Origin: Sphaerimonospora sp050942215 | GTDB taxonomy: Bacteria > Actinomycetota > Actinomycetes > Streptosporangiales > Streptosporangiaceae | NCBI RefSeq assembly: GCF_050942215.1 | Contig: NZ_CP192056.1 | Coordinates: 5,332,001 to 5,396,000, forward strand | Length of the DNA stretch: 64,000 nt | Direction: 5' to 3' | Shown here: piece after piece, positions 51,367 through 59,938 of the stretch | Position numbering within the stretch: the stretch's first letter is position 1 | How the letters are laid out: each line of letters opens with the position of its first letter | The notes under the pieces: model-generated | What the model was told of the DNA's origin: nothing | Seen by the model: only the letters and a program-made list of their open reading frames with translations | Database searches by the model: none | Program-made: the position numbers and the translations under genes

Positions 51367-52148
51367 TTGATTACTCCGATCATCACCGCGACGGGTGCCG
51401 CCAGGAAGCCCACGACCAGCACCAGAGCCACCACGCCCGCCAGGGCGCGCAGCGGGCGGTGGCGACGGCCACGCGCCAGCCCGAGCGTCTGGAAGGCGCT
51501 CCACACCCCGTGCCTGAGGTGCAGACCGACCATGGCGAGTGCGACCACGTAGAAAGCGGTCACCCACCAGCGCGAGGGCGCGAATCCGGCCACCATCCGG
51601 TCGTACGGCGTGGCCGCGTAGCCCTCGGGATTGACCACGCCGAAGGTCATGTCGAGCAGATGCCACACGGCGAACAGCGCGATGACGACCCCGCCGTACC
51701 GCATCACGTGCGTCGCGTAGCCGGACGCCTGCGACCTGCTCCGCGCGGCGTACTTCACCGGCCTGGCGCGTGCGGCCCGCCGGGCCAGCGACACCGCCGA
51801 CCACATGTGCAGCACCACGGCGGCCACGAGCACGATCTCGGTGATCGTCAGCATCGTACGGCCCGGCAGCACGGGCTCACCGGCCGTGCGCAGCCATTCG
51901 GCATAGCCGTTGAACGAGTCGGCGCCCAGGAAGATCTTCAGGTTCCCGAGCATGTGGCCGATCAGGAAGAGCACCAGAACGGCCCCGGTGACCGCCATGA
52001 CGGCCTTTTTGCCATTCGTAGAGGAAAGGAACCGAATCGGGAACCCGGAGCGTCTCCTGGGCGTTGGCACAGGAGCGGGCGATGCCGGCGCGGGGACGGG
52101 CGCGGTGGCCTGCCCACGGTCGATCGCGTGGTCAACAGTCGCAGTCAT
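51363..52148 (-). CDS. sdhC: succinate dehydrogenase cytochrome b558-type membrane subunit (operon 1)
   Basis: A 261-residue membrane anchor with five helices and a polar Pro-rich N-terminus of about 40 residues. It is of the single-polypeptide type (b558 family, di-heme), with heme-ligand His residues in HMLGNLKIFLG, LHMWSAVSLA, HVMRYGGVVIALFAVWHLLDM and VGLHLRHGVWSAFQTLG. It anchors SdhAB and reduces menaquinone. The ATG at 52148 is the family start. The upstream gap to the divergent lysR holds two matching operators. Confidence 0.93.
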
Positions 52149-52207
52149 ATCTGTCCACGCTAAGAACGGACATTCCACGCGTCCAAGTCATGGTGGGACT
52201 CGTTTCG

Positions 52208-52222
52208 ATAGCCGGGGGCTAT
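52208..52222. promoter_or_regulatory. LysR-type site 1 (ATAGCC-N3-GGCTAT)
   Basis: ATAGCCGGGGGCTAT is a palindrome of the T-N11-A type recognised by LysR regulators, about 60 bases upstream of sdhC and sharing its half-sites with site 2. Confidence 0.7.
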
Positions 52223-52359
52223 GTCCTCTGTCCCGTACTGTTACGGCGAGGTTCGCGACCTGGCCCGTTGCGAGCAAAATCACACCCCCGCGCTTACTTT
52301 CGGCCCCGCCGTCCCCGACCTTCGGCCCTTGCGCACCCTCCCTCGGGCCGGTTCCGGCC

Positions 52360-52374
52360 ATAGCCGTACGCTAT
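52360..52374. promoter_or_regulatory. LysR-type site 2 (ATAGCC-GTAC-GCTAT)
   Basis: ATAGCCGTACGCTAT lies five bases before the GTG of the lysR gene. Arms are identical to site 1 (consensus ATAGCCGNNNGCTAT); with flanking bases the palindrome extends to CATAGC-N5-GCTATG. Overlap with the start region suggests autoregulation. Confidence 0.75.
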
Positions 52375-52379
52375 GAGAA

Positions 52380-53348
52380 GTGCAGCTCCAGCAACTCGCG
52401 TATTTCCTGGCCGTGGCCGAAACCCGGCACTTCACCCAGGCGGCCGAGCGGATGCGGGTGGCGCAGCCTTCGCTGAGCAAGCAGATCAAGGTGCTGGAGA
52501 CGGAGCTGGGGGCCCCGCTGTTCAGCCGGGCCCGTGGCAACGTGACGCTCACGGCGGCCGGGGAGGCGCTGCTCCCGCTGGCGCGCCGCATGCTCGCCGA
52601 CGCCGAGACCGCGCGGCGAGAGATAGCGGAGCTCGTGGGGCTGCGCAGAGGCCGGGTACGGCTCGGGGCCACGCCGTCGCTGTGCGCCGGCCTGCTCGCC
52701 GACGCGCTGGCCCGTTTCCACCGCAGCTATCCGGGGGTCGAGCTCCTGGTAGAGGAGAGCGGCTCACGCGACCTCGTACGCGACCTCGCCAGAGGGCAGC
52801 TCGATCTGGCGCTCATCATCCTGCCGCTGCAGAGCACGGATCCGGCCCTGGTGACCGAGGAGATCCTCCGGGAGAACCTCGTGGTGGCCGCCTCCGCCAC
52901 GGCCGCCCCCTCCGCCGCGGCGCCGGTAACCGGCCGGCGCAGGCCGCATGTGCGCATCCAGGACCTGCGCGGACGTCCGATGGTGATGTTCCGGCATGGA
53001 TACGACGTGCGGGAGGCGACGCTCGCCGCGTGCCGTCAGGCGGGGTTCGAGCCGAGGTTCGCGGTGGAGGGCGGCGAGATGGACGCGGTGCTGCGGTTCG
53101 TCGAGGCAGGGCTCGGGATCGCGGTCGTCCCCTCCATGGTGCTGGACGGCAGGCCCAACCTGGTGGGCACGCCGCTGGTCCCCCGGCTGCGCAGAACGGT
53201 GGCGCTGGCCAACCGCAAGGACGTCGAACCGACCCGGGCGGCCCAGGCCTTCCGCGCCACACTGCTGGACTTCCTGACCGAGGCGGACCATGACGGCACC
53301 CTCCCCCAGGGCATAGAGACGCTAATACCAGACGGGCCGAGTTCGTGA
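52380..53348 (+). CDS. LysR-family transcriptional regulator of the sdh region
   Basis: A 322-residue regulator: winged helix at 1-60 (LQQLAYFLAVAETRHFTQAAERMRVAQPSLSKQIKVLETELGAPLFSR), a linker helix, and a substrate-binding domain (about 90-300) with GRVRLGATPSLCAGLLADALARFHRSYPGVELLVEESG. It is divergent from sdhCAB and precedes the second sdh operon, so it probably reads a dicarboxylate or redox signal and controls the first operon by the two matching sites. Start is GTG 52380, homologous to the usual MxLQQLxYFL. Confidence 0.92.
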   Translation: MQLQQLAYFLAVAETRHFTQAAERMRVAQPSLSKQIKVLETELGAPLFSRARGNVTLTAAGEALLPLARRMLADAETARREIAELVGLRRGRVRLGATPSLCAGLLADALARFHRSYPGVELLVEESGSRDLVRDLARGQLDLALIILPLQSTDPALVTEEILRENLVVAASATAAPSAAAPVTGRRRPHVRIQDLRGRPMVMFRHGYDVREATLAACRQAGFEPRFAVEGGEMDAVLRFVEAGLGIAVVPSMVLDGRPNLVGTPLVPRLRRTVALANRKDVEPTRAAQAFRATLLDFLTEADHDGTLPQGIETLIPDGPSS

Positions 53349-53384
53349 ACTCAGGCGGAGTCACTAGGGTGGAGCGATGAGGCC

Positions 53385-53504
53385 GTGATTTTCGTCACAG
53401 GCGGCCTCGCAAGAGTCCGAGTACACATGCGAACACAGGTGAGCCGAGCCGAACTGCCAAGGGAAGTGACGGGAATCACACAAAGGAAGCGTGACCCTCC
53501 TCAC
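53385..53504 (+). promoter_or_regulatory. three CRP-like palindromes upstream of sdh operon 2
   Basis: GTGA-N6-TCAC occurs three times: 53385-53398 (GTGATTTTCGTCAC), 53466-53479 (GTGACGGGAATCAC) and 53491-53504 (GTGACCCTCCTCAC). The last two are 25 bases apart and all lie 112-231 bases before sdhC. The pattern matches CRP/FNR-family sites such as those of actinobacterial CRP. -35 and -10 elements are not certain. Confidence 0.65.
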
Positions 53505-53615
53505 AGTTCGTGATCCGCCCGTCGTAATGTTTCCTCCACCAATGCGCGCACGGCCACAAGCAGTTCGGCGCGAGAACTCCGGCGTGCGCGGAGTCAGTTA
53601 GGTGGAAGGTCTCCG

Positions 53616-54416
53616 ATGACCCAGACAACGGCCGAGAGCCCGGTCAGGAAACAACGCGCGCAGCTGAAGACGCGCACTCTTCGTACCGACAGGTGGTGGC
53701 TGGCCCCGGGGCTGACGTTCGCGGGGCTCGTGGCATTCCTGATCTATGGATTTTGGGCGATCTTCGACAGCAGTCATCTCGCCGGATCGTACATCGCTCC
53801 CTTCTCGTCGCCCTGTCTGGCGACCTCGTGTCCCGAGGGGGCCCGCCTCTTCGGCTTCGCGCCGTTCGGCGACTGGTACACGCTGCCGCCCGGGATTCTG
53901 ATCCTGGGCCTGCCGGGCGGTTTCCGGCTCACGTGCTACTACTACCGCAAGGCGTACTACCGGTCGTTCTGGCTGTCGCCGCCCGCCTGCGGGGTGGCCG
54001 AGCCGCACAAGAAGTACACCGGCGAGACCCGCTTCCCGCTGATCCTCCAGAACATCCACCGCTACTTCTTCTACTTCGGGGCCATCATCGCGCTGATCCT
54101 GACGTACGACGCGGTGCTCGCGTTCCGCGACGAGAACGGCAACTGGGGACATGTGGGCCTCGGCACGATCATCCTCGTGATCAACGCGATCCTGATCCTC
54201 TGCTACACCTTCGGCTGCCACTCCTGCCGCCACATCACGGCCGGCCGGCTGAACCACTTCTCCAAGCATCCGCTGCGCTACCGGGCCTGGACCCTCGTGT
54301 CGAAGCTCAACGCCAAGCACCAGCAGTTCGCCTGGGCGTCGCTGTTCTCGGTCATGCTCGCGGACCTCTACGTGCGGCTGGTCGCCAAGGGCATCATCAA
54401 CTTCCCGTTCGCTTAA
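53616..54416 (+). CDS. sdhC: succinate dehydrogenase membrane anchor (operon 2)
   Basis: A 266-residue membrane protein of the mycobacterial Sdh1 (Rv0249c) anchor type. Helices occur at about 30-48, 88-105, 150-170, 185-205 and 235-255. Conserved features are PGGFRLTCYYYRKAYYRSFWLSPPACGV, HKKYTGETRFPLILQNIHRYFFYFG, and the HSCRHITAGRLNHFSKHPLRYR cluster with several candidate heme or metal His/Cys ligands. It is only remotely like the first SdhC. The ATG follows the CRP-like sites. Confidence 0.9.
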   Translation: MTQTTAESPVRKQRAQLKTRTLRTDRWWLAPGLTFAGLVAFLIYGFWAIFDSSHLAGSYIAPFSSPCLATSCPEGARLFGFAPFGDWYTLPPGILILGLPGGFRLTCYYYRKAYYRSFWLSPPACGVAEPHKKYTGETRFPLILQNIHRYFFYFGAIIALILTYDAVLAFRDENGNWGHVGLGTIILVINAILILCYTFGCHSCRHITAGRLNHFSKHPLRYRAWTLVSKLNAKHQQFAWASLFSVMLADLYVRLVAKGIINFPFA

Positions 54417-54426
54417 GGATCTCAAG

Positions 54427-56319
54427 GTGGAGCGTCACGAATACGACGTCGTCGTCATCGGAGCCGGTGGAGCCGGGCTCCGCGCGGCGATCGAGGCACG
54501 GCAGCAGGGCAAACGGACGGCCATCGTCTGTAAGTCGCTGTTCGGCAAGGCCCACACGGTCATGGCCGAGGGCGGCGCAGCAGCCGCGATGGGCAACGTC
54601 AACCCCAACGACAACTGGATGGTCCACTTCCGCGACACGATGCGCGGGGGCAAGTTCCTGAACAACTGGCGGATGGCCGAGCTGCACGCCAAGGAGGCCC
54701 CCGACCGGGTCTGGGAACTGGAGGCGTGGGGCGCGCTGTTCGACCGCACGAAGGACGGCAAGATCAGCCAGCGGAACTTCGGCGGCCACGAGTACCCGCG
54801 TCTGGCCCACGTCGGCGACCGCACCGGCCTGGAGCTGATCCGTACGCTCCAGCAGCGCGTCGTCGCCCTCCAGCAGGAGGACGAGAAGCTGCACGGCGAC
54901 TTCGAGGCGTACATCAAGGTGTTCGCCGAGTGCACGGTCACGCGGCTGCTCAAGGACGAGGAGACCGGCGCGATCGCGGGTGCCTTCGGCTACCGGCGTG
55001 AGACCGGCGACTTCATCACGTTCGACGCCCCGGCCGTGGTGCTGGCGACCGGCGGCATCGGCAAGTCGTTCGTGGTCACCTCGAACTCCTGGGAGTACAC
55101 CGGCGACGGGCACGCGCTGGCCCTGCTCGCGGGCGCGAAGCTCATCAACATGGAGTTCATCCAGTTCCACCCGACGGGCATGGTGTGGCCGCCGTCGGTG
55201 CGCGGCATCCTGGTCACCGAGTCGGTACGCGGCGACGGCGGCGTGCTGCGCAACTCCGAGGGCCGCCGGTTCATGTTCGACTACGTCCCGGACGTGTTCA
55301 AGAGCCACTACGCCCCGACCGAGGAGGAGGCGGACCGCTGGTACGCCGACCAGGCGAACAACCGCCGTCCGCCGGAGCTGCTGCCGCGTGACGAGGTGGC
55401 CCGGGCGATCAACTCGGAGGTGAAGGCCGGGCGCGGGTCACCCCAGGGCGGTGTGTTCCTGGACGTCTCCACCCGGCTGCCGGCCGAGGAGATCACCCGG
55501 CGACTGCCGTCGATGTACCACCAGTTCAAGGAGCTGGCGGACGTCGACATCACCGCCGAGCCCATGCAGGTCGGCCCGACCTGCCACTACGTGATGGGCG
55601 GCGTGGAGGTCGACGCGGACACCCAGGCCGCCTCGGTGCCCGGCCTGTTCGCCGCCGGCGAGGTGTCCGGCGGCATGCACGGTTCCAACCGCCTCGGCGG
55701 CAACTCCCTGTCCGACCTGCTGGTCTTCGGCCGCCGGGCGGGGGCCGGCGCCGCCGCCTACGTGAACGGCCTGACCAGGCGACCCGTGCCGTCGGGTGTC
55801 GAGGAGGCCAAGGCCGAGGCCCTCGAACCGCTGGAGCGGACCGGCGGCGAGAATCCGTACGAGGTCCATCACGAGCTGCAGCGCACGATGAACGACCTCG
55901 TCGGCATCATCCGCAAGGCGGGTGAGATGAACGAGGCGCTGCAGGCGATCGAGAAGCTCAAGGAGCGGGCGAACAACACCGCCTCGGCGGGTAGCCGGAT
56001 CTACAACCCCGGCTGGCACCTCGCGATCGACCTGCGGAACATGCTGCTGGTGAGTGAGTGCGTGGCCAGGGCCGCGCTGCTGCGCGAGGAGAGCCGTGGC
56101 GGGCACACCCGTGACGACTTCCCGACCATGTCGGCGGAGTGGCGGCGCAAGCTGCTCGTGTGCTCCGCCGCCCCGGACGGCTCGAACGTGCTGGTGGAGG
56201 AGAAGGCGCAGCCGTCGATGCGCGGTGACCTCATCTCCCTGTTCGAGCGCTCCGAACTGGAGAAATACCTCACCGAGGACGAGCTGGCGGAGTACGACGC
56301 CGCGGTCAAGGAGTCGTGA
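54427..56319 (+). CDS. sdhA: succinate dehydrogenase/fumarate reductase flavoprotein (operon 2)
   Basis: A 630-residue flavoprotein resembling Rv0248c. FAD fingerprint VVIGAGGAGLRAAIEARQQG is at 9-28, the covalent His H43 in GKAHTVMAEGG, the substrate His in EFIQFHPTGMVWP and the NRLGGNSLSDLLVFGRRAG segment in the second half. It is clearly different from the operon-1 subunit in size and spacing of motifs. It starts with GTG ten bases after sdhC; the stop overlaps the sdhB start (TGATG). Confidence 0.95.
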   Translation: MERHEYDVVVIGAGGAGLRAAIEARQQGKRTAIVCKSLFGKAHTVMAEGGAAAAMGNVNPNDNWMVHFRDTMRGGKFLNNWRMAELHAKEAPDRVWELEAWGALFDRTKDGKISQRNFGGHEYPRLAHVGDRTGLELIRTLQQRVVALQQEDEKLHGDFEAYIKVFAECTVTRLLKDEETGAIAGAFGYRRETGDFITFDAPAVVLATGGIGKSFVVTSNSWEYTGDGHALALLAGAKLINMEFIQFHPTGMVWPPSVRGILVTESVRGDGGVLRNSEGRRFMFDYVPDVFKSHYAPTEEEADRWYADQANNRRPPELLPRDEVARAINSEVKAGRGSPQGGVFLDVSTRLPAEEITRRLPSMYHQFKELADVDITAEPMQVGPTCHYVMGGVEVDADTQAASVPGLFAAGEVSGGMHGSNRLGGNSLSDLLVFGRRAGAGAAAYVNGLTRRPVPSGVEEAKAEALEPLERTGGENPYEVHHELQRTMNDLVGIIRKAGEMNEALQAIEKLKERANNTASAGSRIYNPGWHLAIDLRNMLLVSECVARAALLREESRGGHTRDDFPTMSAEWRRKLLVCSAAPDGSNVLVEEKAQPSMRGDLISLFERSELEKYLTEDELAEYDAAVKES

Positions 56320-57074
56320 TGGGATACAAGGCGAAGTTCCGCGTGTGGCGCGGCGAGGCCGGTGAAGGACAACTGGAGGACTTCACCGTGGAGGTGAACG
56401 AGGGCGAGGTCGTCCTCGACATCATCCACCGGCTGCAGGCCACCCAGGCTCCCGACCTCGCGGTCCGATGGAACTGCAAGGCGGGCAAGTGCGGCTCGTG
56501 TTCGATGGAGATCAACGGTAAGCCGCGGCTGGGCTGCATGACCCGGATGTCCACGTTCGAAGAGGACGAGACGATCACCGTCACGCCGCTGCGGGCGTTC
56601 CCCGTCATCAAGGACCTGGTCTGCGACGTCTCGTTCAACTACGAGAAGGCGCGCGAGATCCCGTCGTTCACGCCGCCCGCCGACGTCAAGCCGGGCGAGT
56701 ACCGCATGCAGCAGGTCGACGTGCAGCGGTCGCAGGAGTTCCGCAAGTGCATCGAGTGCTTCCTGTGCCAGAACGTCTGCCACGTGATCCGCGACCACGA
56801 GGAGAACAAGAAGTCCTTCGCCGGGCCGCGCTACTTCATCCGGATCGCCGAGCTCGACATGCATCCGTACGACGTGCAGGACCGCCGCCCGCAGACCGCC
56901 CAGGAGGAGCACGGGCTCGGTTTCTGCAACATCACCAAGTGCTGCACCGAGGTCTGCCCCGAGCACATCAAGATCACTGACAACGCGATCATTCCGGTGA
57001 AGGAGCGCGTCGTCGACCGGAAGTACGACCCGCTGGTGTGGCTCGGCTCGAAGATCTTCAAGCGTTCGAGCTGA
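56319..57074 (+). CDS. sdhB: succinate dehydrogenase iron-sulfur subunit (operon 2)
   Basis: A 251-residue protein resembling Rv0247c with 2Fe-2S ligands CKAGKCGSC and LGC, a 4Fe-4S set in CIECFLCQNVCHV and a 3Fe-4S set in CCTEVCPEHI. ATG 56319 is chosen because AAGGAG lies five bases upstream; GTG 56316 is too close to it. The N-terminus YKAKFRVWRGE is typical. The operon ends at a strong hairpin 60 bases later. Confidence 0.95.
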   Translation: MGYKAKFRVWRGEAGEGQLEDFTVEVNEGEVVLDIIHRLQATQAPDLAVRWNCKAGKCGSCSMEINGKPRLGCMTRMSTFEEDETITVTPLRAFPVIKDLVCDVSFNYEKAREIPSFTPPADVKPGEYRMQQVDVQRSQEFRKCIECFLCQNVCHVIRDHEENKKSFAGPRYFIRIAELDMHPYDVQDRRPQTAQEEHGLGFCNITKCCTEVCPEHIKITDNAIIPVKERVVDRKYDPLVWLGSKIFKRSS

Positions 57075-57133
57075 TCGAGACCGCGTAGACCGCCTGGTGC
57101 CCCCTCCCGGAGGAGGCACCGGGCGTGATCTCA

Positions 57134-57178
57134 CGAAAGCCGCCGCACAGGCCTATTCGACCCGCGCGGCGGCTTTCG
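57134..57178 (+). terminator. terminator of sdh operon 2
   Basis: CGAAAGCCGCCGC (57134-57146) and GCGGCGGCTTTCG (57166-57178) are perfect 13-base complements with a 19-base loop; GTCTTGT follows. Distance to the sdhB stop is 60 bases. Confidence 0.82.
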
Positions 57179-57256
57179 GTCTTGTAAAACCTGGACCGCC
57201 GATACCTGTGACGGCTTACGGATTACGGCTTACAACTCACGGCTCATGGCGAGGCG

Positions 57257-57314
57257 CGGCACGCCGTCGCCGGGGTCCGCCGCGTCTCGCCTGGTGCCGT
57301 GCTACGGCGTGCCG
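57257..57314 (-). terminator. hairpin downstream of the esterase gene
   Basis: CGGCACGCCGT (57257-57267) and ACGGCGTGCCG (57304-57314) are perfect 11-base complements. The 36-base loop is also GC-rich. It begins eight bases after the esterase stop on the minus strand and has no T-run. Just beyond it are ACGGCTTAC-type short repeats (about 57212-57240). Confidence 0.6.
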
Positions 57315-57321
57315 ACAGGGA

Positions 57322-58635
57322 TCATGAGCTGGTGCAGGTGAGGGAGGGGGTCGACGGCGAACCGTTGCCGAGGTAGCCGAACGTGCTCGATCCGGACGCG
57401 GGGATCGAGCCGTTGTACGAGACGTTCTTCACCGTGACCGCGGAGCCGTTGACGCTCAACGTGCCGTTCCACAGCTGGGTGATCGTCTGGCCGCCGCTCA
57501 GCGTCCAGCCGACGGTCCAGCCGTTGATCGCCGCCGATCCGTTGTTACTGACCGTCACCTCCGCCTGGAAGCCGCCCGGCCAGCTGTTCACCGTCTGGTA
57601 GGTCGCGACACAGCCCTGCCCCGTAGGCGTCGGGCTCGGCGTCGGAGTGGGGGTGGGAGTCGGTGTCGGTGTCGGGGTGGGGGTCGGGGTGGGCGTGGGT
57701 GTGGGGGTCGGCGTCGGGGTGGGCGTGGGGGTCGGCGAGGTGCCGTCGAGGCCGAAGAAGCGGATGGCGTGGATGGCCATCCCGCGGTGCGGCAGGTCGT
57801 GGCCGGCTCCGCTGATGGTGTACGCCTCGACCTGGCCGGAGCCGTAGACCCGCCGGGTCCAGCCGGACTGCGGGCTGCTGGTGGAGGTGGGGGTCTGACT
57901 GATTCCCCACACGTTCGTCCACTGGTCGACTTCCTTCTGCAGCATGCTGAAGTTCAGCACGTTGTCGTTGGTGCCGTGCCAGGCGGTCACGCGCGGGAGG
58001 GGTCCGGTGTAGCCGGGGTAGGCGTTGCGTACCAGGTCGCCCCACTGCTGGGGGGTCCTGTCGCCGCATCCCGCGGGTCCGAGGCAGCCGAAGGGCACGC
58101 CGGAGAACGGCGCGCCGCCCTTGAACACCTCCGGGTTGGTGGCCAGCAGGTTGATGGTCTCCATCGCGCCGGAGGAGAAGCCGGTGGCGAACACCCGGTC
58201 GGCGTCGCCGTTGTAGCGCTGCTTGACGTAGTCGACCATGGAGACGATCGAGACCGGGTCGCTGCCGCCGCCGTGGCGCAGGGCCTCGTTCGACCAGACG
58301 TCGAAGCAGTTCGACAGGCCGTTGGCGCTCTTGTTCGCCTGCGGGTAGATGACGATGAAGCCGTACTGGTCGGCCAGCGAGGCGAACTCGGTGCCCTGGT
58401 AGAAGCCGGACGCCGTGCCGTTGCAGCCATGCATCGCCACCAGGATGCCGGGACGGGGTGCGACCTGGTTGGGGACGTACAGGTACATCCGGATGTTGCC
58501 GGGGTTCGTGCCGAAGTTGGTCACCTCGGTCAGGCTCGCCGCCGACGCCTGCGGCATCGGTGCCATGAACATGGACAGTGCCGTGATCACTGCCGTGATG
58601 CCGGCGCCGGCGAGTTTTCTGATGTGCCGTCTCAT
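57322..58635 (-). CDS. secreted CE1/PHB-depolymerase-like esterase with TP linker and CBM2
   Basis: A 437-residue secreted enzyme: signal peptide 1-33, esterase domain about 34-297 (PHB depolymerase / feruloyl- or acetylxylan-esterase type), a (Thr-Pro)n linker about 300-337 and a carbohydrate-binding module family 2 about 340-437. The nucleophile is S154 in GFSSGAM, the acid probably in WHGTNDNVL (223-224) and the His H279 in GAGHDLPHRG; a Cys pair around 184-190 may bond. The CBM2 has CVATYQTVNSWPGGFQAEVTVSNNG with Trp residues for cellulose binding. It should deacylate plant cell-wall polysaccharide. The linker is encoded by GT-rich DNA that resembles a simple repeat. Confidence 0.93.
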   Translation of the reverse strand: MRRHIRKLAGAGITAVITALSMFMAPMPQASAASLTEVTNFGTNPGNIRMYLYVPNQVAPRPGILVAMHGCNGTASGFYQGTEFASLADQYGFIVIYPQANKSANGLSNCFDVWSNEALRHGGGSDPVSIVSMVDYVKQRYNGDADRVFATGFSSGAMETINLLATNPEVFKGGAPFSGVPFGCLGPAGCGDRTPQQWGDLVRNAYPGYTGPLPRVTAWHGTNDNVLNFSMLQKEVDQWTNVWGISQTPTSTSSPQSGWTRRVYGSGQVEAYTISGAGHDLPHRGMAIHAIRFFGLDGTSPTPTPTPTPTPTPTPTPTPTPTPTPTPTPTPTPSPTPTGQGCVATYQTVNSWPGGFQAEVTVSNNGSAAINGWTVGWTLSGGQTITQLWNGTLSVNGSAVTVKNVSYNGSIPASGSSTFGYLGNGSPSTPSLTCTSS

Positions 58636-58650
58636 CCTTCCGCCTTTTCT

Positions 58651-58702
58651 CGGGGGTTTCTTCCGGGGGTTTCTTCCGGGGGTTTCTTCGGGTGGTTTCC
58701 TC
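58651..58702. repeat. four 13-bp tandem repeats in the esterase leader
   Basis: CGGGGGTTTCTTC occurs three times perfectly (58651-58689) and once as GGGTGGTTTCCTC (58690-58702), 16 bases upstream of the esterase start on the minus strand. It may be a binding array or a length-variable spacer for the promoter. Confidence 0.88.
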
Positions 58703-59938
58703 GGGTGCTCTCTTGGGGGGCCGCGCTTCGCCGCGGTCGTGCGGTGGAGGCCGCATCGCCGACCCGTCTCCTTCGGGCCCTCACTCCGCCTGCGGTATCC
58801 GTTCATGCCTGCGGGGACCGGCGGCCTGTCGAGCCGGCCCGACCATCCCGCCGACGGTCACGGTCACCGCGGCGGCGACACCGTGGATGCGTCAGCCGAC
58901 GCCGCTGGGACTCGTGCGCCGGCGATGCCGTTCTGAGGCGCCGCGGAACTCCGGTCCGGTGGCGCGTCGCCGGGCCGCTGTCCCGGCTTCCGCTCCCCGG
59001 AGGGGCCGAGGGTGGACCAGCGTAGGACGGCTCGCCATGCGACAGCGCAGGGGCTCGTTCCGGGTGAACCCGGCGGGGTTCGGCGACCTGTCGCCATGGG
59101 TCGGCTGGAACCAAGCTCGGATGTGCTGCTTACATCAGCGCTGCCATCGCCGGTCGAATGTGCCGGAGGTCGACGCGTGTGGCAGACACCTCGCTGGTCG
59201 TTCAGGACCTGTCGCGACGACCCGCGGCTCCGGCTTCCCTTCCGGCCGGGAATTCGCCGACCGTGAGGACGGACAGCCGGAAACGGTGCCCGTCGGGGTC
59301 ACACGGCGGTCCGGTCGCCCCCAGTCCCAGGGAGCGCTGTCGTTAACGTTGACATCCTGTCCGACCAGCCGAGCCCCTCTCTTCCATCAGGCGACCGAGG
59401 TGGTGTGGGGCAGAGCAAATACGAGGGACAGCGCCACTGTCAAGGGCCCGCCGACGCGCCCGCTTCCTATGCCTGGGCCGGGGTGTGGGCCAACTGGGTG
59501 TTACCGCGACGACTCGCCGACTCTGCACGTCCATGCGGTGAAAATTTCATCCATACCACTCGCACACCGGACGCATCACCGAAAGTTTCTGGCGGCTGAT
59601 CTTACTCACAAGCCGAGGTTACGCCTCTAGCTCCAAGCGAATATCTCGAAACTTTTCATGAAACTGTTGACAAGTTTCGGGATGGTTTCCACACTAAGTC
59701 TTCGAGGCGGCCCCCGCTGCCCGGCGGTGGTGGTGGTACGCGAGCAGGGGGGGCGCCCGTCTACGACGCCTGGTGGTGTGCGTCCCCTCATGGCGGGGCG
59801 CGGCGTCGGGAACGCGGGGAGTACCGTCCGCGCTCCACCGTTTTCGGGTTCGGTTATGGAGGCTCACGCATCGGCGCAAACGCCGCACCCCGCCTGCAAC
59901 CGACCGGCGGTCCCTACGTGGCCGGCTCCCCGCCGGCC
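58703..59938. other. 1.2-kb gene-poor interval
   Basis: No reading frame here has both a plausible start and the codon use of neighbouring genes; overlapping frames on both strands look like shadows. The left 350 bases are C/G-rich; from about 59340 to 59700 the sequence is lower in GC and shows regulator-like GAAAC/GTTTC motifs (separate entry). From 59700 to 59938 it is Gly/Arg-type GC-rich with no clear gene. The interval could be the decayed remainder of a gene or a large regulatory region for the esterase. Confidence 0.55.
59580..59678. promoter_or_regulatory. sugar-regulator-like sites around a TTGACA
   Basis: CGAAAGTTTC (59580-59589), CGAAACTTTTC (59647-59657) and an inverted pair GAAACT-N7-AGTTTC (59660-59678) surround TTGACA at 59667-59672, the last lying within the pair. 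LacI-family regulators of plant-polysaccharide genes in actinomycetes bind GAAAC/GTTTC-type palindromes. No intact plus-strand gene follows, so the promoter seems orphaned. Confidence 0.45.

Noticed and set aside
57620..57745. Plus-strand Gly-Val repeat protein (57647-57847)
   Set aside because: It is the antisense of the Thr-Pro linker of the esterase.
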